Assembly: GCA_902806565.1 (NCBI GenBank)
Contig: CADCXA010000025.1
Location: forward strand, 2,852,001 to 2,916,000
Source of the DNA: Hypoxylon rubiginosum
Taxonomy: Eukaryota > Ascomycota > Sordariomycetes > Xylariales > Hypoxylaceae
Direction of reading: 5' to 3'
Length of the DNA stretch: 64,000 bases
Part shown: positions 53,765 to 64,000 of the stretch, piece after piece
How the letters are laid out: each line of letters opens with the position of its first letter
Numbering within the stretch: position 1 is the first letter of the stretch
The notes under the pieces: generated by a model
What the model was told of the DNA's origin: nothing
Database searches by the model: none
Seen by the model: only the letters and a program-made list of their open reading frames with translations
Program-made: the position numbers and the translations under genes

Positions 53765-56363
53765 TGGGACTGAGTAGCAAAAGGACGGGCGATTTGGAAA
53801 TGAAGCTCTATAAGAACTGCGAAATGAGTGGATACGAACGAGGTGATATTAATTGAAAGACAGAGTGCTCCCATATACGAAACAACATTCCCATCATCAG
53901 GTGAACTCCCCTATCCAACGTGACATTACTATATGCTTAGGCATCAAGGCAAGGGAGGCATTTGCCTATTATACTAAGGCCCCCTTTTTTTAGTGCTGAC
54001 GCCAGCAGAAAAGTCGGGGCTGGGCGGCGCGAGCAATGTAGGCATCACAATCCTCTAAATTCAGGATGCTGCAGCTGAGCTTATAGGCTGGACATGGGGG
54101 CTGAACTGGAAAGGGATGACATCCAGCCAGTCATTCTTTAGCACGTTACGTCTTGTGTAACTACAGTCACTCCGGTCCTTTCTTCACCGACCACCTCTAA
54201 TTGCTCAAGGACCGCTTTGTTATATCTACAGTGACTAAGATGATAACGATACTCATGATACACTAGTACGCCTCACGGTAAATACACCCTACAAATAAGC
54301 CTGTATATATAAGCATCCCGTGTTTAACATATTTATAACTTTCGAGGCTTGATAATAATGTTCTTGTCACAGGGTCAACCATGCGGTGGAGTAGCAACTA
54401 TGTTGTGACGCGGAGAGCTACCTCATATGGACCCAACCGCTACCATCTCTAGGTAGGTATATATAGGAGTTACGAACAGAGGAGCCTCTCCTATCCCTTA
54501 GTAGCCTATTTTCCATCTCCAAATAGGCTTACGGTTCCGCCCAGGTAGCCGATGGCCAAGACCCTGATAGTTCAACTAGTCGAGGGGGTTCATCATAACT
54601 TGGACGGTATGGAGCTTGACTCTCTTTCTTGTCAGCAGTGTGGAATCATACATTTGAGACACTGGACTGTTGCTAGTTGTCTATGGTCATGGTAGCCCTA
54701 CTAATACCATTTGAAATGAGAGCAAGGTTCGAATTAGGTTAGGTACGTTGACTTTCATAGCAACCCCCTTAAGGAAAGAATCCTCCAAGTGAAAGAAACC
54801 TTTACTAGGAGTTCAAATAGACCTACGTGATGATTAAGATGCATGACCATATAAAATAATAATCCTGAGAAACTGGAAATAATTACCACAAATTTGATGA
54901 GATTTCTGTCTTTTATGCAACTAAAGGCATACCTAGTAGTTCCAATTTCTATCGAGGATAAAATGTCACCAATCTGATGATGTCGATGAAACCTACATGG
55001 TGCAGAAAAATTGCATCTAAGACCATGTTTGATTTCTTTCCACGACCCATCATCATCCTTACAAGCATATGCCCGCTTGCCAGTAACTATTTTTTATATA
55101 AACAGCTACGTATTGGGGGAAGCTGTGATTTTTTTCCCTTAACAAATCCCCTTAAAGTCGTAAAGCCTCTTCCGGTTCACTTAAACACGATGTTTTGACA
55201 AGATAGGATTGGGAATATGGATGGTATTTACAGAGAGATCTTCCACTCCTAAGGGTGAGAAAAACATAGCAGCTGAAGTAGGTACCTATTTGCCTAAGGT
55301 ATGCTGCCAGTGGCAGAACATTTTTTAGTGGTGCACATACCATTTCGCGTCGTCGTTGCTGGGTGACCGGGCGGTGGTTAGCTCCTACCAACAGTTGACT
55401 TAAATAGCCCATTGTCAATGCCGCACCTTAACCCTGCGTCTCTCGGCGAGCCAAAGTGGTCATTGGCTCAATGGGAAGAAGTTGAGGGCTAGAAAAACCG
55501 CCGATAGGGCCCGGGGGTTTTTCGTAGCACCCAGGTTCGAATCTGTGTCAGGGCGGCAGCGGCCACTGCTTAGGACAAATGCTCAGGTTTGGGCCTGGGG
55601 GTGAGCTTTTTTGCTCCTTTTTCTACGTCTTATTTTTCATTCTATTTTTATTTTTACTTTTTTAATGGTGTGCATGCCTCGTTGTTTCACTCGATACGCA
55701 TGCAAAATCGTACTACTATTTGCTCGCATCATTCATGTCAAGACGCATTCTTAAACTGTACCATCGAAATTGTATCTGAGACGGTATCTGATCCTAAGGA
55801 AAATGGACATAGTCTTGCTTCCACTGCTTACGATCAGGAGACGTATCATTGAGCCAAATTAGGGGAATCAGAGGGCTGTTGAAATTCGAATGTGAAATAA
55901 ACTCTTGCAAGTGTGCTGCGTACTCGTAGACTGCTTTCCAATACTTCCCTACTAGGTGCCTGTAATAGCAGATGTCATTTTCCTAAGGGGAAATCATGTA
56001 TCCATATGCCCCTGTAGTACGAAGACCAGTAATATCAACTATAAGTTGCCTTTTCACTATTGGGATTCAAGATCAAAAAGGAGTATCCGGAACTGCTAAA
56101 CCTATACAAAATCATTCTTAGAAACAAGTATTGCTTAAGTATTGCCTCTTAAGTGACCTCTCTAGATACTTTAGGTAGAATACAGAGACTATTTCTTATC
56201 TGATGTGCCTGTTTGGTATGTAGGTACCTATGTAAATATATAAATGCTTTTCATAGATGGTGTATATAATCCAGACCCAATTAGCCTTTTCCGTTCCGGT
56301 ACCAGATCCTTTTTGTAATCCAAAGTATGCAATATCAACACATGGCGCCGTTTACTACTTCCC
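53765..56363. other. Gene-poor AT-rich region with one SINE-like element
   Basis: Apart from the SINE-like element at about 55455-55615 and the flanking promoter and 3' sequences, I see nothing interpretable in 2.6 kb. Small open frames here are AT-biased and look random. Confidence 0.5.
55455..55615 (+). mobile_element. Candidate tRNA-derived SINE (Pol III A and B boxes, T-rich end)
   Basis: TGGCTCAATGG at 55464-55474 matches the internal A box, and GGTTCGAATCT at 55534-55544 matches the B box except for the last base. They are 59 bases apart. The bases that would form the acceptor stem and T stem of a tRNA do not pair, so it is not a working tRNA gene. The body ends in TTTTTT (about 55608) followed by T-rich DNA, as expected for Pol III termination. 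Boundaries are approximate. No target-site duplication was identified, and copy number cannot be judged from one window. Confidence 0.5.
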
Positions 56364-57499
56364 CTATGGAAGACCCGAGCTAATACGCTGCAACAACGGT
56401 CGATCGTCAAAGCGCTGCTCGTCGGGACTAGCCACATCTTCCTCAATTACCCGGCCATCCTCATCCGCGAAGTCATCCGCCGAGTCATCCTTGCTGTAAA
56501 TGAAGAACTGAGCAAATATACCTAGATCCAAAAATAATGTGCCTAGGCTGCCAGCCAACCAAGATGAGTTGACAAGAATATACCTTCCATATATTCTCCC
56601 TGCCTCGCCGGATTGGCACCTGGATTCGGCACAATGGGGCTCATAGGCGAAGATGGAAAGGACATATGTCAAGTTTCCGAGGCACGCAAACAGGAAGAAT
56701 AGGATGCTCACACCCTCGGTCGATTTGCGACGCCAATTAAGCAACAATTGCGGGAGACGCGAGCCGAGGTAGAGGAGAGCGCATAGCCAACCGAAGATCT
56801 GACCCCAGACATCAAACGAAGGAAGACTCTCATCTCCAGATATATCGGGCTTGCCCGGGGAATATTGCCGGCTGAGTAGCCACCCTAACACACCAGCCAC
56901 GCATACCATAAGCATAGCCACCCCATTCCAGACGACCGACTGTAGTCTTGTCGGCGCGGGCGGAGGTGGAACCGACGGTTCAGATACCAATGGCACGGCC
57001 GGACTTAGATGAGACCATCCACTACCTCTTCTTTCCCTCTCGTTCAGATGGTTGCTCAATAGTCCTGTTCTCTCCGTTGGTTCACCAACAATAGGGGCGC
57101 TCGGCGGCTTCGGTTGAGACGGGGGGAGCTCATCCTTCCAGGTGAAACCCTTGTAATAGAAGCATTGCGCTAATAGAACGAAGTCGGCTATCGTATAGTA
57201 AATGGCGAGAATGAGCATAGTAGGTAGGACTCCTTGGAGTACGGCACCGAGTATGTTGAAGACATCTCCAAGAAGCCAGAGGATGATGAACGGGACTGAC
57301 AGGCCGTCGGCGGAGTTTCGTCGAAAATTCTCTATGATCTGAGGGGAAAATACGACAACCCATGCCGCGATTGAGATAGAACTAGAGAAAAGAGAAGTGT
57401 TAGTCCTGAATATAGATCATAGCTTGATTTATTTTCTTACCCGCAGATACCCGATATTGCTTCAACATCGAGGTTTAGAGGCCCTGTAGGAGGGGCCAT
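56364..57499 (-). CDS. PQ-loop repeat protein (vacuolar basic amino acid exporter type, Ypq-like)
   Basis: Exon 1 (57499-57441) encodes MAPPTGPLNLDVEAISGICG; exon 2 (57381-56364) finishes a 358-residue protein. Two PQ-loop repeats are clear: FSPQIIENFRRNSADGLSVPFIILWLLGD near residues 30-58 and GSRLPQLLLNWRRKSTEGVSILFFLFACLGN in the second half. Around them are about seven membrane helices. A roughly 90-residue hydrophilic, Pro-rich loop with RTGLL and ERERRGSGW separates the halves, as in fungal Ypq1-3 and human PQLC2-like carriers, which export cationic amino acids from the vacuole or lysosome. The C-terminus is acidic and ends near LLQRISSGLP. The 59-nt intron has a TTCTCTAG acceptor. The substrate is inferred from the family. 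Confidence 0.9.
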
Positions 57500-58530
57500 T
57501 CCGTAGCGAAGGGACAAAAGAGGTTAAAGAAATGGTCGTGTAATATTTCCGTAGTTAGGTCAAGGAGCAATTAAGAAGATATCTCAATCTCAATTTATAT
57601 GTTAAATAAAAATAATACAAGAAGAAACGAGTGGATCACGAGGAAGAAAGGAAAAATTCTCGGTGGAATGACAGAGCTTGCAATTGCGCCAACCCCAAGA
57701 CGATAAAATTGTTTTAGCAGCTGTACTGATGACGCCTGAACTCACCCCACAATCATGCATTTTGCGGGGGGAACCTTGGAACCAGAATTCTTTGCCCGGA
57801 CAGGGCTGTTGGTACACCTAAATGTGTCTAACATTCTTTTTACGTAACCTATAAGCCACGGGTAGTTTTGGTTATCTGGTTATTAGACTTGAAGGAGTTG
57901 ACATGAAAGACATCGCTTAGTGCATGAATTTGTGCCAGTAATAGTAAACATTAAAGCACATTACCTACATCTAGGCACTTAACCACAAGTTAACTGAACT
58001 ACCAGATAGGTACATGTATCCCACATGGGCATGTGGGTTCCTGCAGCTCGGAGGTTAGGTGAGATCCGGAACGAGTGGATGGTAAAAAGAGGTAATACCT
58101 TGTCGCCGCAAACGCCGTTCGTCGGTATCGGAACACTACCGCGCATCGTTTCTAATTACTCATCAACATAGACCTAGTAGATATCGCCATCGTGATAGGC
58201 CCCACATCGGCCACCAAGAGACATTGTTAGAAACATAATTGTATATTAATCAGCAAATACCTACTGAAGGACACATCCCAACAATCAACGCTGTTGAATG
58301 CCTAACTCCTGGAAATATAGTCCGATCCGTCTTACTTAAATAAACCGTACTTCTCCCAGTTCTCACTCGTCATACTAGTTCTTGTACCTACCTTTCTTGC
58401 GGTATCCTCACTTTTGAAGTTCTGTGTGTTGAAAAGAACGCAACATATTTGACGACGTCGCTATTTGCAAGGGAACTGGAATCACGTTGCCCGCTTAAAG
58501 CCGCGACGTAGAACAACAACTCACAGCGTA
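57500..58530. other. Divergent spacer between the PQ-loop and NADH pyrophosphatase genes
   Basis: The spacer presumably carries both promoters. No open frame looks coding and no clear motif stands out. Confidence 0.5.
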
Positions 58531-59818
58531 ATGGGGAGCGCAATCCCAGACCTGCCGATCCTCGCGGAAGACGACTCGATGCTGTCGAGAAAGTTCGGCC
58601 GCGAGATCGCCAACTACTTCAGCGGCAGCCCCCTGAACCGCATCTCGTTTCTGCGGACCGACTACGGCTTCCTCCGCGCCGCCTTCGCGCACCCCAAGGC
58701 CGCCTTCCTGCTGGTGGACAACCTGTCGCCCCTCGTCAAGGACCCCGCCAACCTGGCCTACGTCGCCAGGGACGTGGTGGTGCCGCTGACGGGCGAGGAG
58801 CCGTTCAGGGAGTCGGAGCAGGAGCAGGTCAAGGACTTCAACTCGGCCGTCACGCGCCCCGTCGTCTTGTTCCTCGGCATCGACGAGAAGCAGCCCGGCT
58901 TCGAGTACCGCGAGTACAAAGGCAACCCGTACTTCGCCGTCGACGTGAGCCCGAAAGGGACCACCGCGGACAAAGCCCAGAGCATCATAGATCTTGTCAA
59001 GGCCACCGGCGTCTCTTTCATCGACGGGAGAAGGCTCATGTCTCTGAACGCCCCCGAAGGTACGTACTGCGCATAAAAAAAACTTCTACGGGAAAGAGAG
59101 ATGTGCTCACCATTTGGCAGCGGCGATATACGCAGAAGCCCGCTCATTGCTGGACTGGAATAGTCGCAATCCGTTCTGCGGCGGTTGCGGACAGCCTACC
59201 ATGTCCATCAACGCCGGATGGAAGCGGGTCTGCCCGCCTTCGGACCTGGCCGTTCTGGGGGCAGACGGTACGCCCAAGGAGCGTGCCGATTGCGCCACGC
59301 GGCACGGCGTCAGCAACCTCTGCTTTCCGCGAACGGACCCGACCGTCATCATGGCCATAGTATCGGCCGACGGCACGAGATTACTCCTCGGGCGAAACAA
59401 GCGCTTCCCCCCGCTATGGTACAGCACGCTCGCGGGGTTCCTAGAGCCGGGCGAGTCGATCGAGGAGGCGGTCCGGCGGGAGACGTGGGAGGAGAGCGGC
59501 GTGACGGTGGGCCGGGTCGTGATCCACAGCTCGCAGCCGTGGCCGATGCCCGCGAACCTGATGATCGGCGCCGTCGGCCAGGCGGTACCCGGCGGCGAGA
59601 CGATCCACCTCGGCCACGACGAGGAGCTGGACGACGCCAGGTGGTACTCGTTCGACGAGGTCAGGGAGGGGATAACCAACGGGGTCAGCGGCCTCGGCGA
59701 CCCCGCGCCGGCGGGCTATAAGGAAGGGGGCTTGCGGCTGCCGCCGCGGCTCGCTATCGCTAACCAGTTGATACAGGCCGTTCTGGATGGCTTCCTCGGC
59801 GCGGTGCCGAAGATCTAG
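58531..59818 (+). CDS. npy1: NADH pyrophosphatase (Npy1/NUDT12-type Nudix hydrolase)
   Basis: Exons 58531-59059 and 59121-59818 join across a split Ala codon to 408 residues. The enzyme cleaves NADH to NMNH and AMP and also removes NAD caps from RNA in some members; fungal forms are often peroxisomal. The N-terminal Nudix-like domain is followed by a zinc ribbon with two CxxC-type pairs (NPFCGGCG and later Cys residues in KRVCPP and ADCATRHG). The Nudix box is intact: GFLEPGESIEEAVRRETWEESGV. The family signature SQPWPMPANLMIG follows about 20 residues later. The C-terminal GAVPKI is not a standard PTS1 signal, so the location is uncertain. The single intron is 61 nt. The gene is GC-rich relative to its surroundings. 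Confidence 0.94.
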
Positions 59819-61307
59819 GTGGTGTTATATAACCCGATTACGAAAGGTAGAGATGTTATGAAGAGCGAGGTGTGTTTCGTAGCGTGGAGACGGCGTTTTG
59901 ATTGGAGCAATATATATACTCTGATAGACATGACAGTGTGAATACATAGAGGCAGATAAAGGTCTGGTCATTAGACAGCTAGAAGTTTTGCCTGGCCAAT
60001 GGGTCAATATGTAGTTACATATCATGATCTCAAGGGGCTCGATGGTTCTTTTAGATATATACCTATGATAAATTGGGCGTTGCCAAGAAGTAAACAGCAT
60101 GTCGCAACTGAATCAATAACTGAAAGGTACAGAAAGAAACTCCGTGTTTTCGCTCAAGCTAAGCTGACCTGTTTTCAAGGATGAAACGAGCTGAGGGTAT
60201 GGCAATACTGAACTAAACAGCATCCTGGCTATGATATTTTTGGTTGCATACCTATAGCCAGACCTTAATGGCAGAAATATAGTAGACTTTGTACTAGACC
60301 CCCCTATTGTAGCTAGAATTACCTATTAGACATCCCAAGGGCCAGCTTTACTGTATGGTATGACTCTTTTTGGGATTCTGACGCTTAGCTGTTGAGCACC
60401 TAGGTCAAGATCAACAGCTGTGAATATCAATTGGCCATATTCATCAGCTCGGGTTGCCATAGCGTCTTCACAGCTGTCTTCTAGGGGTAAAAGTGCTTTC
60501 AACGAGAAAAGGGTCGGGGTACTTAGGTACATGCCTTTTATTTTTCACTTGTGGCACGTGCGCTAGCTCATAGTTGGGTGGGCGCCGACTTGCCCCACCT
60601 TCGAGGCCTTTAAATATTTTCGCTGGCGCGGCGCAGTTTCAAATTTTCTTTCTCTTTTTCCTTTCCTCATCATCAGTATGGGTTAAATCTACATCGTCAA
60701 ATGTTTATTTAATTTATATCAATGGAGGCTCCACTACGGTGGCTTGCTGAGGGTTATCATCGTAATCTCTATGGGTTTCCTTCCGTTCCCGGCCTCCTCC
60801 ATCGACTTGAAAACGCTCTTCCTAATCAGCCGCCGACGCCAGCTCCTCCTGGTTCGCGACTGTGGGGTGTTTCCTACATTTCAATCTGGACAATTTTCGT
60901 TGCATAGTTGTGGTTTAGTTATGCGCTGCTATGTCTACACGCGTTCGTTAGAATCGTAAAGTTTCGACTAGAAAATTTTTGCTGTGAATTGTGTGTAAAT
61001 GAAACAACATTTGAATACGCGGCTAGTTAAAAGTCTGCAATATGGGCTTGATCGTAACACTACCGGCGTATTAAGCCGCTATCGGGCCTTACGATGCCTA
61101 TTGCTCTGGTCATGCTACACATAGGCAGGGCTAAGATGCTTATATCACAAGAACACTATAAATACACAACAAGAGCAAGACATATTTTAGTCTGGGAGGT
61201 TCGGTATAATTGACTATCTGGGTGCTAAAACTAGAACCTGAATACTAGCACTTCTAGCCTTACATCCTCCATTGACTAATCATGTTAGAAGCCACGTAAA
61301 AAGCCAC
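59819..61307. other. Spacer between npy1 and uL1 genes
   Basis: A 61-codon frame (60722-60907, MEAPLRWLAEGYHRNLYGF start) follows a pyrimidine-rich stretch that resembles a promoter or 5' UTR. I do not recognise it and cannot call it a gene. The rest is AT-rich and holds 3' flanks. Confidence 0.45.
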
Positions 61308-62160
61308 CTAGTACAGGCGCTTAGGGGGGGACATGGTAGCCTTGATGGTCAAGCTACCAACGTTCTGCCAGCCTTTCTTCAGCAGCGAGACGAGGTAGTT
61401 GATGGCCAACATGATGTTGCCGACGAGCTCATCTGGGGTCATGCCGACGTTTCCGACAGCAACACCCATGCAGAGAACCTTCTTCAGCTGGAACTTGATC
61501 GTGGACTTGACTTCGTTGATCTTGCCAGTGAGATCATCGGCGTGGGAAACAGGGGTAGGGAATTTGCCGGCTGAGAAATCATAGTCAGCTCACAACTCGA
61601 CGACAAAAAGTAGTAATGCTAAACTTACCCTTGGACAGACCAGGACCCAAGAGACGAGGGATCTGCTTGATGAGGGCCTCAGAAGCGACAAAAGCATCGT
61701 ACTTGCGAGCAAGCTTCTTGATCAACTTCTTGTTCTTGTTGAGCTTCTTCAAGTCATCAGCGGACATGGCGTCGACACCACCGTGCTTGGCACGATCGAG
61801 ATCGTGCTGGTCACCCAAGATGCTATATCAGGCACAGGTTAGCCATTACTTGTTTGGCGATTGTACCGGGCGATAGGACGGGATGTAGTACCAGATGCTC
61901 AGGTTGGGGCGGGGGATGGCAGGCAGCTTGATAGTGCCGGAGAAACGCTTGTCACGCTGAGGGTCATAGTTCTTGAGGCCGATCTGGAGCTCGACGGTCT
62001 CGAGGAAGTTCCGCTTCTTGGTGTTGAGAGAGTAGTCAAGCAGTTCGCTGACGTTACCACGCACTCCGGCTGTAGCGGGGTTAAGAAGTTAGTATTGCGC
62101 ATCGTAGACGTAGATGTTGAAGGATTGAATGTGTGACGTACCGACTGTGATTTTCGACAT
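61308..62160 (-). CDS. rpl1: 60S ribosomal protein uL1 (L10a)
   Basis: Four exons (62160-62142, 62069-61892, 61822-61629, 61570-61308) join to 217 residues, the usual length for eukaryotic uL1. The first exon encodes only MSKITV plus one base. Family blocks are [76 protein letters not shown] (in parts across exons), [21 protein letters not shown] and [11 protein letters not shown] at the end. uL1 forms the L1 stalk of the large subunit that handles E-site tRNA. Introns are 59-72 nt, typical of fungal ribosomal protein genes. The promoter has a CCGTTA array about 210 bp upstream. Confidence 0.97.
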
Positions 62161-62370
62161 GATGACAGTCTTCCAATAGAGATACTCTAATGGTGAGGAT
62201 TATTGCGTTGGTGGATGGGGAAAGAAAAGTTGAAGGTATCGAAATTGTAGTTTGGGGTCGGTCTCTTATATTTTCGAGATTCCAACAAAGTTTTCGCTAA
62301 TTTTTTTTTGAATTTTTGTGGCCTCCGGGATCTAAAGTGGGGTAGATGCGGTCTGCTTACGTACGTCGCA

Positions 62371-62412
62371 CCGTTACCGTTACCGTTACCGTTACCGTTA
62401 CCGTTACCGTTA
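62371..62412. repeat. Hexamer array (CCGTTA)7 upstream of the uL1 gene
   Basis: Seven exact CCGTTA units lie 211-252 bp upstream of the uL1 start. Read in the direction of the gene they give TAACGG, which fits the YAAC(G/T)G core bound by Myb-type factors. It is either a regulatory array or a simple repeat. Confidence 0.85.
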
Positions 62413-63050
62413 CCTTAGGTAAGGCTTTGCTCGGGCCCGTCTGCCCGTCCATCACCAAAGAATCCCATTCCAATCTTTGAGTTAGGTAACCACAACTCTT
62501 CAACCTTCATCATCCGTTTCACACACTTTATCAAAGGAGTCAATGCGCCTTACTCTTACTGTTCATGAGTCATTCAGAACCTTTTTCATACGTTTCTTGT
62601 TGCCCCGTGGCCTTTTGTTGTGAAATCAAGATTCCTGATCTTCTACCTTAGTTGGACTCACATGTGCGTATGCATTTTGAGCTGCGCATCTATCCTTCTC
62701 TTCGTCTGATAATTAGCTAGGTATGACCAATTCTTCTGTAGCGCTTGTAGGAGCCGAGAGACTCAGGCCAGCTGGGCGAGCTGAAAAAGGCTTCCCAACA
62801 AGGCTTCGTTCCCAGAACTATGGAATTCTTACCGTAGCACTACGGCCCTACACCATCAGAAAAGGAGTAGCTATCGATTACACACACAACGTCGATTGCA
62901 CAGCCAAACACGTCTTGCCTTGCCTTGTCCTCAGATTCTGCAGCTACGAGACGCCGTCTGAAAGGCCAATCGGGTTTTAGGATCCGAATCCCTGTATCGC
63001 TACGTCTCTAAGGCATTTCACCTCTGAGAAGAACATCTCCGAAAGGCTTT

Positions 63051-63257
63051 TTGGAGGGTAGTTTTCTTCATTGCTACCCTCTCGTGAAACATGATTGCTC
63101 GCCGAATGCGCTTAACCGCAAATCTGGCCAGTTGTTGGTAGAGAGCTTGTACAATTTCGTTTCAGCCCGGTGCTTCCTACCTAGACAGGCATTGACACTT
63201 AGCCTTTCTATCAGAATGGTTATCCGTCAAACTGCCAGAAAACCATTGGTACTATGA
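63051..63257 (+). pseudogene. Possible SET-domain fragment
   Basis: The frame contains VKHDCSPNALN, close to the [NR]HxCxPN motif of SET methyltransferases. About 21 residues later comes FVSARCFLPRQALTLSLSI, which resembles the next SET block (V-A-R-x-I-x-PGEELTxSY). The invariant Tyr of the second block is missing, the frame stops soon after, and no credible N-terminal part is present. The support is two motifs only. Confidence 0.3.
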
Positions 63258-64000
63258 GCCAAGGTTTCGCCAACGAAAGCTATGTATCTAATAGCCCAGC
63301 TAATGTATAGCTTGCAGTTGTTGAATCCGGTCCGGCCAGACAAGTTAATCGATGCGCAAAGCTGATACAGGCTACCACTCCTGTCCGAGTGCCCAAAACC
63401 TACATCATCCTCATTAATCATGAGCTGATGACCAGGAGCCTTTACACCACACCTAAGGTGAACTATCTAGGACTCAACCCCGACTGCTTGCAAGGAGTAG
63501 GGTCGTTTTAGTCGAAGATCTCACTGCAAACTCACCCTTATCGATCCAAGAGGAAGCGGAAAACGTTATGGACTGCAGTTCCTTCTGCAGTACGACACTA
63601 CAATCGAGGTCTTGTACAACGCGAGCGATACTGACGAGCAGTAGGATTTCCTGATCCTGACTGCTTTTCCGAGCGCCATTTAACTCTGGTCTCTAGTTAC
63701 ATGATATGACATTGCGAAGCAACCCGATCTCGTCTAATCCGGATTATATAAGCCGGTGATACGCAAGCCAAGCCAAGTCGTATTGAATGGAGCCCAGAAT
63801 CTGCCTCTATGGCTCTCCAAAGCTGTCAGCAGACTACCTGCATACATCCCATTCTGTTCCATAGCTTCTCTAGCCCTCCTCGATCCCTGCCTAGGTATGT
63901 GGTCGGTATTGCGATATCGATATGGCGGTGTTGAATGGGCACTTGGCGGACAGAATATGAATTTGAGGCAACTTACTACCACAATCCTGACCAGTCAGAA

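Larger units (their letters stand above)
62161..64000. other. uL1 upstream region and right-end sequence without intact genes
   Basis: The left part is the uL1 promoter with a T run and the CCGTTA array. The right part (about 62.7-64 kb) has interrupted frames only, including a possible SET-domain relic at 63051-63257. It is less AT-rich than other spacers, which fits a decayed gene rather than ordinary promoter DNA. Confidence 0.45.

Noticed and set aside
55457..55554. Functional tRNA gene with intron
   Set aside because: A and B boxes are good, but the putative acceptor arms (TGGTCAT and TCAGGGC) and the T stem do not pair.
60722..60907. 61-codon gene after a promoter-like pyrimidine stretch
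   Set aside because: It has no recognisable family, no splice partner and is too short to separate from chance.

Overview
The window looks like nuclear DNA from a filamentous ascomycete (Pezizomycotina, probably a Sordariomycete). Genes are split by short introns, mostly 48-110 nt with GT donors, CTAAC/CTGAC-type branch sites and AG acceptors. The gene set is also typically fungal: two Zn(II)2Cys6 regulators, a GPI-anchored secreted phospholipase-like protein, a cysteine-rich small secreted protein, an acetamidase-type amidase and a Dal5-type permease. Genus and species cannot be read from the sequence. I rebuilt exon structures by hand from reading frame, splice signals and recalled family conservation; no database search was possible.

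Layout. 0-13 kb holds conserved housekeeping genes: the spliceosomal helicase Aquarius/Cwf11 (cut by the left edge), a THO-complex Hpr1/THOC1 homologue fused to a guanylate-kinase-like domain, a secreted PLC-like protein, and the Hsp90 co-chaperone Cdc37. 13-24 kb holds a gene remnant, an aldo-keto reductase, a hydrophobin-like small secreted protein, an RNA-silencing-type RNA-dependent RNA polymerase and a kinase-like protein. 25-33 kb is a compact group of regulator, amidase and permease; the amidase and permease are divergent and share a promoter rich in GATA-factor sites. 33-36.7 kb is gene-poor and contains peptide relics. 36.7-43.5 kb holds a second Zn2Cys6 regulator and a nickel/cobalt transporter. 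44-48 kb is a calpain with a very long Lys/Glu/Asp-rich tail. 48-58 kb is mostly gene-poor, with an F-box/ankyrin protein, a tRNA-derived SINE-like element and a PQ-loop transporter. 58.5-62.2 kb holds an NADH pyrophosphatase and ribosomal protein uL1. The right end (62.2-64 kb) has no intact gene but may hold a SET-domain relic.

How genes may work together (inference). The amidase, Dal5-family permease and adjacent Zn2Cys6 regulator suggest an amide or ureide nitrogen-scavenging module under nitrogen-catabolite control. The nearby nickel transporter, a plausible metal supplier for urease, and a NirA-like regulator could belong to the same theme, but that link is only by proximity. The most unusual items are the THO-guanylate kinase fusion with an altered GMP-binding loop, three dispersed relics sharing a peptide but not its codons, a CCGTTA array upstream of the uL1 gene, and an over-represented ACCTAGGT palindrome confined to spacers.
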